Source of the DNA: Mastigias papua
Lineage: Eukaryota; Cnidaria; Scyphozoa; Rhizostomeae; Mastigiidae
Length of the DNA stretch: 64,000 bases
Direction of reading: 5' to 3'
Assembly (NCBI GenBank): GCA_964019165.1
Contig: OZ025279.1
Coordinates: 258,001 to 322,000, forward strand
In this document: positions 24,569 through 64,000 of the stretch, piece after piece
How the letters are laid out: each line of letters starts with the position of its first letter
Position numbering within the stretch: position 1 is the first letter of the stretch
The notes under the pieces: model-generated
Database searches by the model: none
The model's input: only the letters and a program-made list of their open reading frames with translations
What the model was told of the DNA's origin: nothing
Program-made: the position numbers and the translations under genes

Positions 24569-25999
24569 CTAATCAATAAAGAAAACATTATTAAAACTTG
24601 TAGACATTAATCGTTTCACTTCTTCATTAATGTCTACCAAACTGGCATTTTTCTGATTTAGTATAACAAAAAACTCTCTTTTATCAGACCGACGTCCAAC
24701 AATCCAACAATCTGCTAAATTTTTCAATATCATTTCTCTATCCCCAGGCATTCCATCCAAATCACTACGTATATCAACAATCAGTTTCATCATATCATTT
24801 GTCACACTCATCACAGGAGATGACTTTCTACTATGAATTGTTGTCTTAATAGCAAGATTCATCTGATTAAAATACAAAAATCTGTACTGCTGATCAGTTT
24901 GATTAATGTGGAATTTTGAGGACTGCTCACTGATTTTATATGAGAGGTGTGCTAATGGCACACCAATGAACCCATGCAGTCTCATGTAGAAATCTACTGA
25001 TGGAGGTGGCTGTGTGCTTACCAGCAAGCATACAACAGCACTCACAGCTTTATATACCACAAGGTAATATTCCTTTAGTTCTCCATTGCTTGATATGAAT
25101 AAACGTGGTGCCCGCTTTGCAGTTGTCTTCAGTCCTTCAATAGTTTCAATTGATGCAGTTAGGAATCTCCCTACATTTGTTGAAGTCTGATGATTTGTTG
25201 ATTTCATTTCATTGTCACTATCTGCCATAGCTGGAAACAAACTAGTTGTTAAGTATTTGAATAAAATACGCATATCATTCTGTTCTAATGACGTCCAAAG
25301 AAGTTGGTCATCATAAAGAAAGCAGGTATGGACAACTGCCGGAAAAGAAGTCTCGACAAGGTTGAGGAAACTCTGGACCTTGAGGAAGATACTCTGATCA
25401 ACTGGCAAAAATACAATACCATGATAGATATCTCGGATATCCAAATGAGAAAAATTGAGAGTCTGCAAGTAGCGTGAATAAAAGAAGCACAGTTTCTCTT
25501 TCAATATTTCTACTCCGGTCTTCTCAAGAATTCCACAAAATGACCCGTGAAACAATTTAAACATAGAATAGGCTTGCTTCAAAACAGCCTGTAAAACTGT
25601 GTCTTGCACCTCCTCTTCAAAATATTCCACAGCTCGCTTGCCATCTTTTAAAGTCCTCTGCCTGTAAGGAATACTAACAGTCATCGCCATGAAGAATCTC
25701 CCTTCTGGGTTGAAAAACACTTGTCTTGACTTTTGGGTGTGGAGAACTTCACACGAGGTACTTGGCTTAAAAGTGCTTGTGAACTTAACTAAAGCTTCGC
25801 AAAGGCCGATATCTTTTATTTGTGAGTCAATGTCACCCTCTTGAGGTATGTAAAGCATTATTTTTTCATCTTCGGTTCCTTCACGAACTCCATAGTTATC
25901 ATTGTAAACGAAGAAGCTTAGCAGTCCGCTTCCGCGACTGGTCACCGAAGTCGCCATGTTTGTGTACCAGGTTTCTATTGAGGTTGAGGCTGCCTCCAT
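24569..25999 (-). CDS. CCZ1: Vacuolar fusion protein CCZ1 homologue
   Basis: One uninterrupted frame of 476 residues, about the length of human CCZ1. The start ATG (rc of 25997-25999) follows an open leader. Family landmarks in order: LLSFFVYNDNYGVREGTEDE and IMLYIPQEGD (first longin domain), IGLCEALVKFT, LHTQKSRQVFFNPEGRFFM, VLKQAYSMFKLFHG, RYLQTLNFSHLDI, LYDDQLLWTSLEQNDMRILF and KYLTTSLFP, then a C-terminal region ending LMSTSFNNVFFID. CCZ1 pairs with MON1 as the exchange factor that activates RAB7 on late endosomes and autophagosomes. It is head-to-head with RB1CC1, which works at the start of the same pathway. The lack of introns is unusual beside its neighbours and may reflect an old retroposition. 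Confidence 0.95.
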   Translation of the reverse strand: MEAASTSIETWYTNMATSVTSRGSGLLSFFVYNDNYGVREGTEDEKIMLYIPQEGDIDSQIKDIGLCEALVKFTSTFKPSTSCEVLHTQKSRQVFFNPEGRFFMAMTVSIPYRQRTLKDGKRAVEYFEEEVQDTVLQAVLKQAYSMFKLFHGSFCGILEKTGVEILKEKLCFFYSRYLQTLNFSHLDIRDIYHGIVFLPVDQSIFLKVQSFLNLVETSFPAVVHTCFLYDDQLLWTSLEQNDMRILFKYLTTSLFPAMADSDNEMKSTNHQTSTNVGRFLTASIETIEGLKTTAKRAPRLFISSNGELKEYYLVVYKAVSAVVCLLVSTQPPPSVDFYMRLHGFIGVPLAHLSYKISEQSSKFHINQTDQQYRFLYFNQMNLAIKTTIHSRKSSPVMSVTNDMMKLIVDIRSDLDGMPGDREMILKNLADCWIVGRRSDKREFFVILNQKNASLVDINEEVKRLMSTSFNNVFFID

Positions 26000-26705
26000 T
26001 TAAAAAGGAGATTGTGACGTCTTCTGAACAAAACATGCAACAAAGTTTAAAACACTGAAGACTTGCGACTTATCAGTTGGAGAAAAGAGACGCGTAATCA
26101 ACTCATAGCTTGCAGAATTTTATTGGGTCTTTGTTGATGATACAGAACAGTGATATTCCTTGATCCCATTTCCTTGTTCGATGGAACAATAAAACTAAAG
26201 TATATGCCTCGCTCTCATTATGACCCAGTACGGAAATGATGTGATATTTTGTAACAACATGGTAGCAATTATCTGCATCTTACAAACAAATTAGGATATA
26301 CATTACAGCTTTGCAAAGGTATCTATACAGTAAGTATATCAATGACAGGAGTTTCAGTCAATCATGGTATATTAGCAATATCAGATTTGCAGGTTTCGTA
26401 CTGTTTTTGTCAATAGTTAGCCTATGTTGTTTGTCAGGTATTTCACAATAGTCAACTGGAAACTTCTGTGAGGTTAAGAAAAGAGCACACTGCAGCAGAT
26501 CTTAGCTAAAGTAAGCCTGTACTAGACCCCTGGCAAGTTCAAGGGGTAGGTAACCCTACCATGGTTAGATTACCAACCTCATTTTGAGTACTGCTTCGAA
26601 CTAAATCCTAAAGCAAGATTATCCATGTTCGCTTTAGAGCCCCCAGCTATTTCAAATGGTATGAATTTTGTATTTCATCTTTCTTTTAGTAATTTCAGAG
26701 CAAAA
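26000..26705. promoter_or_regulatory. Divergent region between CCZ1 and RB1CC1
   Basis: The start codons of CCZ1 (minus) and RB1CC1 (plus) are 706 bp apart and point outward, so both promoters and leaders lie here. The RB1CC1 ATG at 26706 is preceded by AGCAAAA. A shared bidirectional promoter is inferred from the layout; no motif was assigned. Confidence 0.5.
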
Positions 26706-44490
<17,785 letters not shown>

Positions 44491-45139
44491 CTAGGTATTT
44501 CCTGTGATTTTGTGTGATCTTTGAAATTAAAAAGAATATTTTTACATACTAACTAGCAATAGATATTGAATTTCTCATCATTTCAGCATTACCATTTTGA
44601 AATTTAATTCAACTAAATGGTTTTTTGATTTCTTAAATAATTTACGATTTCAATTGATCAAAGTCTGAGCGTTGACGTCGTCACAAAAGTTAGTTACATC
44701 CGAGCCATCTTGAAGGCAGTAATCCCAATGGGTCAGGTTAAACTCGAATGAGAGAGGCTTCATGGCATAACATTTGTGTTGTATAGGAATTTTAATAAGC
44801 ATTTTAAGGTATTGGCGTAATGTCTTTAGTAAGTGGTATAAGCAAAATATTCTATACTATGTGGTTGATGACACTTGCATCACAATGAGGGTCACAATCT
44901 ACCATCGTCGTAACAGTCATTTCAATAACAAGGAATTTTTCATGGTTACAGGAACTATCAAAGATATAAATTCCAAGAAGTACTAGCTTACTAGTTTTCA
45001 GGAACTATCAATTGCAAGGATTCCTACCATCAATCTTTAATACCCCATTTGTACTGTTGTCCAGAAGTCATATTTACATTTGTTTAAAAGAACTTGACCC
45101 TCCTATCCTCAGCATACTCATCTTTCAAGGTCTTTTGTA
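44491..45139. other. Tail-to-tail spacer between RB1CC1 and the modular receptor
   Basis: Contains the two 3' UTRs. No coding exon, repeat array or mobile element was recognised. Confidence 0.55.
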
Positions 45140-56380
<11,241 letters not shown>

Positions 56381-58690
56381 TCTACTGGTTTTAAGTCTGT
56401 TGTAGACTGCACAAGCGCGGATGTTCTGTCACTTGGACAATGTAAACATCATCTATTGATGATATCTACAAAGGAGCACCTTAAAACGCAATGAACATTC
56501 CTTTCTTCCTTGAGACAGACGTACTTCCTGTGAATCATCGTCAATTTGAACAATAGCAGCCAAATGGTGATTCCCACGGTCAAGGTTCACTGCCCGTTAT
56601 CTTGCCATTGATCCAATATAATCCTTTTTTGTTTTAGAACTATGATCGTGGTAAATCAATATCCAATACATTTACCCCTTACTAGTTGTTCCTTCAGAAG
56701 GGAAACTTAATCGAGAGACCAGGGAGCTCATTCTAATATGTAATTTGATCATATCAATTTTTGATTAAAAGGTTGTTTGCATGATTACGTCTAAACGTAT
56801 CAAATAATTGTTTATTTTCATTATAACCATCTACTTGTTTACTAACTTATTGGAGCAACGAGAATATAAGTGCCTGTATATCAGTGTTTACAGCATTCCC
56901 ATTGCCTTCCTTGACTATCGAAAGGAAGGAGCCTGCTGATCTTCTCGATGAGCACCATTCACCTATTGTGAATACAGTACCGTTAGTTGATTTGTGGTTC
57001 ATGTCAAAGCTGGCAATACATTTACACATTTACGAAAAATCAAAGAACGGTGAGAATTGTGTTGTCTGTACAAAAAGCCATTATAAACTGTGGTTACAAA
57101 TTTCTTCTTTTTTGGAAATAATTAGCAGCAGAGCCAAAACTAATGGAAATCTATAAGACCTTTATTTATAGGTGGAACAGGGACGACAACGCCCCAGTGC
57201 CACACCTGTTTCCTACAAGCAGCACTGTTGACTTCTCACTTCCATGGTTTTGTTCTTTGCTGAAGCAAATTCTGTAACTGCAATGCTCATTAATTTTAAA
57301 CAATCAATTTTAATTTTCAACATCACTATTTGACTTTTCGATATTCAGAGGACGATTAGATTAAAACTGTTTTGTTTATATCCATCAGTTTTATCATTTG
57401 GACAATAAAAACAATTAGACTTTAGATTTGACTTCTAACAGTGGTTTGTCGATTTGAGATATTCATCATAACTTTCCATATTTATTTAAGATCATTGATA
57501 TTACTATCCTTGCATCATCATCAATATTTATGATAATATCTAAAAGCCTATTGGTAAGAAACTTTTTAGCATCACGCTTAAATGCACTGGTTAGGGTTTT
57601 ACTTATTTGCTTTACTCATGTCTCCTCGCTTTCACGTCATTGAAGTTGCATTGTTGGCTGCTGAACTGGAAAATGTGATCAGGAGAAATGACGTAAATAT
57701 TGGTAGACAATCCCTTGAATTTAAACATAAGAACAGCAATAACGATCCCCTTAGACTGTGTAGAAAGGAGGAGAAAGTGTGCGTTAATACAAGAGAGGCT
57801 ATGATAATATGGCAAATAGAAGCGATTTGAAACTGTGCAAGAAACTTGCATTATGACATGAAAAACATTGTGTGAAAGTAACTCAAAAGAAGCAATAGGA
57901 AATGATGGTGACGTAATATTTGTTGTGGGATATAGTATGTGGGGAAACAATATGATATTAGCAAGGAGCCCAAACACGGAACATTCCATACACCCTACAA
58001 AAGTGATTGTCTAAACACTTATCAATATGGTGTTTTACGTATCTTGTCCTGATCGCATGTTCCTGTCCAGCTCATAACAATGCAGCCTCTGTCACCAATT
58101 GCTAATATTATGTACTATATTTACTATAATACTTTTTATTAGTGTTACGATAGATCTGTAACGATAAGCAGTAATGTTATTCAAAAATGGATGACTTCAG
58201 TAAATAGGTAAACCACAGGAAGTAAGCAGGTGATGGCCATCAATAGGCTTTTGATGTTAGATAATACGCTTCAATTTGCCATCAGGGGTACAGCGCCTAC
58301 AATAGGAGATGCATAACCAATTCTTAGTGTGTGATCCCCTTTACTGCATAACTGCTTTTCTTTTATGCCCAAAATAGCTCCATTCACAATTGACAATTAT
58401 ATGTAAAAGATGTTTTATACCTTCTCTAAAGTGGGCGATAGTTTGAAAGTCGCCATTATTGGGCTTTCAGCAGTATTTTGAAGTCACTATCTACAACAGT
58501 CTAGACTTCGTAATAATTTTTATATTTAACAAGCATTGACAGGGCAAGCACAGACAGCAGTTATTCTTATATCTTGTATGTACCAATTGAAGCATCCAAC
58601 CTGAATAAATATTAAGTATTATTATTATTTTTCTTATTATTAGTAGTATTGGAATCTCAACAAATGGCCTATTTCTCAATCATCGGCATT
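56381..58690. other. Intergenic stretch upstream of the modular receptor
   Basis: Holds the receptor promoter on its left edge. Open frames at 56884-57156 (+) and 57582-57830 (+) are the longest. The second starts with a hydrophobic stretch (MHWLGFYLFALLM), but neither has a recognisable family or matching splice context, so I do not call them genes. Confidence 0.45.
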
Positions 58691-58691
58691 C

Positions 58692-59690
58692 TCCTTCTGC
58701 CTGAACACTGAAGCCCTTCAACATATCGTCTCTAGTTGTGCAACCTACCTTGAAGAGGGTAGCTACAACTGGCGTCACAGTTCCATCCTTCTCTATCTCC
58801 TGAAAACTCTCTCGTCATTGCTCATGAACTCACTATATGCCGATCTTCCTTCATCTTTATCATCAAGCATTATTACGGGAGATTCTCTTCGGCCAGATAT
58901 TATAGACGCTTTTTTTTTATAAGGAACCTAGCTAAAGGCCTAGTTCTAAAAGTTCCTTATTTTCGGGCCTCTTTTTATCAAATTCTAGTACTAAAAGTTC
59001 CTTAATAGTTCCTTAATTTTCACTGCACATAGAGTGCCACAAAATGGTACAGACACTAGAAAAGCATTGAAATTCTCAATTTTACCTTTAGTTATGGCTA
59101 GAACTCAACCTCAAAAGCACAAATGCGACAGGAAATAAGTTCTATATATGCAAAAGCATAATTTCAATCAAGAAGTATCATGTCTATTCCACTGATATCA
59201 TCCAATGTAATGTAATCTTCACTTGCACCTGAGTACAGCACTCGGAATTTGAAAATGAAAAGTTCCATAGGAATTTTTCCTTTAGTAGTATAAGTTCGTT
59301 AAATATTTCGGCGTTCTACATGTAGGTTTCTTATAAAGTGGTTTCTTATAAAAAAAGCGTATACTGGTTACTTATTCTTGTCTTTATATTTTTAAGGTTA
59401 CTGTTGGGTTCAAATTCAATATACGAATTGATAGTGATCAAGGAAGTACCATTCTCTCATGTCTGATCTCATTCCTACCTTTTCAAAGATTAAATTTATC
59501 TGTCTCTCAAAGATTAATTTATGTATCTCTGGGACTTTTGGGTAAATCATCTGACCCCCTCTTATCATTGCTGGTAGATCTCAAGTTTGACCAGTTCTCA
59601 TCAAGTTACGTTGTCAAGAAAATTATGATCATAGCGACCAGGTGTATAAATTTAGTCACTGTTTTTTAATATGCCACTTTGTAAAAGAAA
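58692..59690 (+). mobile_element. LINE reverse-transcriptase C-terminal remnant, split by a nested element
   Basis: Left part: CLNTEALQHIVSSCATYLEE, then YNWRHSSILLYLLKTLSS and IITGDSLRPDII. This is the zinc-finger-like C-terminal block common in R2-type or related non-LTR polymerases. After the insertion at 58905-59358 the same frame family resumes with LTVGFKFNIRIDSDQ, LIYVSLGLLGKSSDPLLSLL and VVKKIMIIATRCINL. It is a dead fragment with stops and no upstream polymerase. Confidence 0.65.
58905..59358. mobile_element. Foldback element nested in the LINE remnant
   Basis: Left end GACGCTTTTTTTTTATAAGG and right end (reverse complement) ATACGCTTTTTTTATAAGAA match as short inverted repeats. The 450-bp interior has no coding capacity. 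The host LINE reads through on both sides, so this insertion is the younger one. Confidence 0.65.
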
Positions 59691-60455
59691 TAGCAGAAAT
59701 AGTAGTTGCTGTCCTTGTTTTTGTTTCTTTTTTTGCAATTGACATAGAAATGGCAAATAGCCATTGATATATTACCTAGAGTAAGAGTGGTGTTTCAAAA
59801 AAGTTATTATTTTATCACCACATTTGAGTAGTGGACGATAATTTTATCAATGTGTATATATATCATAGCTACTTTCACCGTCAGCAGTTACAGTACGCCG
59901 TCAGCAGTTTTTCAATTACATTTATACTTTAAGGGAGTTTTGGTTGTCTCCCGTTTTTTGGCTAAATCTCCCTGTTATTCTTTTGGGCAATTCCAGAATT
60001 TCCAGGGTTTGAAAATTCTAAGTTGACAGGTCTGTAAACAATAGATTCAAATAGATCAGGGGAAGTGATGAGTTACAAGTACTTACGCTTAAGGGGAGGG
60101 AGCACCTGCAAAACGTACAAAAGTGTACAAGGGGGAAGGGGTCAAAATTGGACTTGATACTGAGGCAAATCAGGCGAATACCTGTTTCTATGCAACTGTT
60201 CGGTGTCTGCCTCGTTTGTCTGCCTGTTGCTGCGGGGTCATATATTCAACTTCAACATGCAACCACTGTGATGCAACTAACATGGCGAATAGAGCTGACA
60301 CGATTTTAAAGTTTGCCTAAATGACACTAGTAGCGGAGGGAAGTAGGTGAATTGGTTTGAATGAACAGGACGAGAATAATTCAATCGTTTAGAGTGGCGA
60401 CGATATTCCTCTTATGTGGAAGCATTGAGATGGGCCGTCAGCTATTTTTGTAACG

Positions 60456-62679
60456 ATGGAGAAAACGAGCGAATTCTTATCCAACAGTAGTAATTTAGTT
60501 TCAGAAAAGACTGGTATTAATGGCGGGATCCAAGAAATACGAGCACAGTATAACAGTAGCAACAAAGTGGTATGTATCATTTGATGAAACTTGCGTGTAA
60601 CCAAGTCTACGTTGTTTATTTTCTCGGGGGACAAGTAGAAACTAATTTCAGCAGACAACATTACAATATCACTCGACTGGGACATGCATTCAAACCAAAT
60701 TTTTTCTTGCAAAGCACAAGTGGGTGTGTCAATATTTTTCATAACTGCTATACTTTTACTATCTGCTGCAAGTCTCACTAAACAAGAAAAAAATCAAATG
60801 CCAGGGTCATAAACAATGGGGACAGATAAAGGTGGACAGATATATCAGTTCAGTTCAGTTCAGTTCAGTTCAGTTCAGTTCTCATTTTAAATTCACTACA
60901 TACAATTTAATGAAAAAACCTACAGAAAAGAAGCAATTAAAACTAAAACATTTTACAAATACATAACATGTAAATTGTATGGAGGGAATTACTTAGAGGA
61001 GGAACTCTCTCAATAGTTAAAAAACTAATCGAGGAGAGAGCACCCCCTGGTTAAATTAGGAAGCAATCATTTTAGCTAAAAATTTTATGTGAAAAGCAGA
61101 TTGTCTTAGCCATGTTTAGTATCAACCCCAGTTAGACAGGGAATATTCCCTGTCTACTGGCAAAAAAACAGCCTAAAAATGCAGATTTATGAATAACACC
61201 TATTAATAACTCTTTTCAACAAGGAATGCTTTGAGTTTTAGTCGAAAACTTTTAACAGATGGTGATCTTTTGATGTCCACAGGAATGTCATTCCAGCACT
61301 TTGCTCCACAGTAACACACTGACCTAAGACCATATTGGAGGGTATTTTTTTGAATTAGAAAAATATCACCTTTGGTAGCTTGCCGTGTACCATATTGATG
61401 AACAGTTGCCAATGAATCAAAAAAAGTATGAAAGTTTGCAGGAGAGATTTTATTAACACATTCATAAACAAAGCTTAGCAATTTTAACTGAAAAAGATCA
61501 TGCAACTTTAAAATCTTCAAGTCATTGAAGATAGGAGAAGAAGGTGCAGCATAATTTTGAAATGAAATTGCCCTTATTACTCTTTTCTGCAACAAAAACA
61601 CTGGATTGATATAGGTTTCATAGGTAAGTCCCCAAACTAAAATACCATATTGAAGAAAAGGAGAAAATAAAGAGTTATAGAGACAGATCAAAACATTGAT
61701 GGGTAAAAAGTGTCTTACTTTGAAAAACATGCCACAAGTACGAGCCAGTTTCTAAGAGAGTTCAGTCAAGTGATACTTCCATGATAGATTTTCATCCAGA
61801 AGAACACCAAGAAATTTGACATATCAAACTCTGCTGTCCCATTGTGAGATGACTCTGGACATTGTGAAAGCCAAGTAACCATGAATTTCACTGTTGACTG
61901 ATGTTTCTTATGCATGTGTAATTTTTATGTGAAACTTGAAGCTAATTTTGATATACCCTAATTTGAATTAATCAATAACTATGAGACCTCCATGCCATAC
62001 TTATTGATTCTCAAACAATTTTATCATATTTACATCCTGTAGAGCTATACTAAGGGAACATGGCAGTGACACTCATGAGATTGTATCTTTTGAAAGCTGT
62101 CTGTTTGCAAAGAAACATGCATGCATCCTCACTGCCCCATATTTGCAAGTGTGCATGTGTAATTCGTTGCCACTATAGTTACCCAGAGTGGAGTTTGACA
62201 CCTTCGTACACCATATATTTACACCAAATGTTCAGAATGTATGCTGGTGTGCTAGATACTCAGGATTTCTGTACGCCACATATCTTTATATCTTTGGTGT
62301 AGCCCCCCCCCCCCAATTCCAGATTGGATAGCACTTACACCTGTGCATGCTTGGCAACTATCTGTCTGCATATGCAAGATCCCATCAGACGTTGTCATGC
62401 TTCTCAGTGTGGCTATGCAAAATGCCACTTTCTGATGATATCACAGATTGCTCTAATAATGATAGATTCAATCTTGCATACATGTAGCTTTGGTAATTAG
62501 ACATAATTATTTATTCATATATTTTTCACTTTGTTCTTTTACTATTTTGATATATTTCAATGTGCTTTTAGGCAAAAGAATTAATTGGAAGTTACTCAGT
62601 CCATTGTGACCAAAATCTGTTTTTGATGCACCTTGACATAAACAATGACTTCTTATGGAACTTCACCATCAAATCAAAG
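60456..62679 (+). CDS. 5' part of an unidentified gene leaving the window (two candidate exons)
   Basis: Exon 60456-60569 starts with ATG after CG-richer sequence and gives 38 residues ending QYNSSNKV, then donor GTATGT. Exon 62572-62679 (acceptor TGCTTTTAG, donor GTATGC) gives 36 residues: AKELIGSYSVHCDQNLFLMH and DINNDFLWNFTIKSK. Both are phase 0 and stay open when joined. I do not recognise the family. The dead LINE at 60845-61850 would lie in the intron. The call rests on splice sites and an open frame only. Confidence 0.4.
60845..61850 (-). mobile_element. 5'-truncated CR1/L2-like LINE with pentanucleotide tail
   Basis: Minus strand: FLGVLLDENLSWKYHL-type sequence (frame-shifted, with a stop) near 61740-61830. 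Then an open frame 61730-61203 with KVRHFLPINVLICLYNSLFS, LQYGILVWG, LLQKRVIRAISFQNY and the terminal CGAKCWNDIPVDIKRSPSVK. The element ends at a (AACTG)n run (60845-60881 on plus as CAGTT), as expected for a LINE that terminates in a short tandem tail. Confidence 0.85.
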
Positions 62680-62839
62680 GTATGCCTATTTATCATACTT
62701 TTTATTCATAACTCTATATTTCCTTTACTTTCTTTTTTGTCTTCAAATTGTTCTCCCCATTTTATGTTCATTATTAGCATGTCATTCTGATGCCATGCTA
62801 TGCATCATTGATATTTAGCTAGACAGAAATTGCTCTTTC

Positions 62840-63200
62840 ATCATATAAATTTTGAACAAGCTGCTCACTGCCATATTCAACTCTTCATTCCAATGAATAT
62901 TTTTCCAGATATATGGAAAATAGTGAGGGTATTCTCTATTTTCAAGTCTGTTATAGGTAATTATAGGCTTTTATTGGTGATATCTGTATTCTCAAGGTTA
63001 CTAGAAAAACTTGGACAATCAAATTACTTGAAGGTGCAAAAGAAATTTGCAATATGTCAACATGCATCTTTGAAGATGCATAACACTCTGACCTCACTAC
63101 TTAACATAGCAGATTAATGGTTGTCAGATATTGATAAGCACAGAATTAATATAAGCATATTTCTTGACCTTAGAAAAGCATTTTATATAGTAGCCCCAGG
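62840..63200 (+). mobile_element. LINE reverse-transcriptase fragment (palm entry)
   Basis: Conceptual translation gives FPDIWKIVRVFSIFKS, NYRLLLVISVFSRLLEKLG, FAICQHASLKMHNTLTSLL, a stop, then ISIFLDLRKAFYIVAP, the start of a LINE polymerase domain. Stops and a damaged active region mark it as dead. Confidence 0.8.
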
Positions 63201-63204
63201 GCGT

Positions 63205-64000
63205 TTAATCGAGGAAATACGGTGCCATTCGATATGAGCACCAAACCAATTGGCCCTATACTAAATCAACATTGGAATACAATTATGTAAGATCCTACAC
63301 TATGCCCGATTCACCAGGAGAAGCCAATGATGGCTTTCAAACGAAACCAAAACATTGGAGACATCTTTGTCCACACAAAAGTATAGTTCATTCATCATCC
63401 TCATAAACATATGTGAGTGTATATTTCATTGAAACTTTTTCCCCGCCTAATAATTTCATGCTACAATTCTCTGACATTATGTACAATGATGCCCCTCTTG
63501 TGGTGTTAGGGGGCCTGTAGTCAATAGCGTACTGTCCTTAAACCCCCCAAAACACTGATTACAAGTGGATAGCTGATGATTCGTACAATTCTCAACTATC
63601 TGTCATCTTAACTCTGCAGCACGTGTCATTCCTACTATAGGGAAGCCCTACTTGAGTGGCTTTTCCATCATTGTGTAGTCAACGCACAATGATTCTTCAC
63701 AAATAGGCTTGCATTTATGTAGAGAATGATTCGGTGTGGTTGCGATTACTCTTTTTTTCTTATTTTACTCTTTCTTTTTATTCAAACACAACAATAATGA
63801 CTAGAAAGTAGAAGTCTGAAGTAGTGCTAACTTAGTGAGGAATTCATCCATTATTTTGCATCCCATGCAACCTCTTGATAATTACTTATCATTCATGGAC
63901 TATTTCATTATTTGCTATATGCTATTAATGACTTTGTCTTGCTTATATCATTACCAGTGCATATTTTTTATTTGTTCAAATTGCTTGATACATATTTTTT
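63205..64000. other. Nothing recognised
   Basis: AT-rich sequence with no coding exon, repeat array or mobile-element end that I can support. If the gene starting at 60456 is real, this is intron. Confidence 0.5.

Noticed and set aside
57582..57830. Small secreted-protein-like frame with hydrophobic start
   Set aside because: Single short frame, no family resemblance, no splice or promoter evidence; chance is likely in this AT-rich spacer.

Overview
This is a stretch of an animal genome: AT-rich, intron-rich, with GT-AG splicing, many microsatellites, decayed LINE copies and foldback DNA transposons. The proteins are clearly metazoan (BTF3, CCZ1, RB1CC1/FIP200, a tetraspanin, a modular LDLa/discoidin/FN3 receptor). 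I cannot name the species. A marine invertebrate, perhaps a cnidarian, is a guess. No bacterial, CRISPR, rRNA or tRNA feature was seen.

Layout. 1-3.8 kb: gene-poor, ending in a probable promoter. 3.8-9.5 kb (+): BTF3 (nascent polypeptide-associated complex beta) in nine coding exons, with a DNA transposon and a LINE in its introns. 10.1-15.4 kb (-) and 16.3-21.7 kb (+): two divergent, head-to-head paralogues of ER-type transmembrane prolyl 4-hydroxylase (P4HTM), reconstructed in frame to about 682 and 699 residues. In both, two iron-ligand histidines appear to be replaced, and the minus copy alone carries an inserted beta-rich domain. 23.1-23.9 kb (+): an intronless tetraspanin. 24.6-26.0 kb (-): intronless CCZ1. 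26.7-44.5 kb (+): RB1CC1/FIP200, from its ubiquitin-like N-terminus to the C-terminal claw, head-to-head with CCZ1 across about 700 bp. 45.1-56.4 kb (-): a large type I membrane receptor with signal peptide, seven LDLa modules, an activin-receptor-type-II-like ectodomain, an eighth LDLa, an F5/8C domain, an undefined region, three FN3 domains, one membrane segment and a short tail without kinase. 56.4-64 kb: mostly intergenic, with three LINE remnants, a nested foldback element and the first exons of a gene that probably runs out of the window.

Two head-to-head pairs stand out. CCZ1 (Mon1-Ccz1 RAB7 exchange factor) and RB1CC1 (ULK1 complex scaffold) act at late and early steps of autophagy and may share a promoter. 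The two P4HTM-like genes keep almost the same exon lengths and phases, so they arose by inverted duplication.

The most unusual non-coding signal is a set of four hammerhead-ribozyme-like motifs at three loci, each next to long (AT)n tracts. They have a CTGATGA-like core, a small stem II, then GAA and a palindromic ACGT. They look like relics of Penelope-like elements or animal retrozymes.
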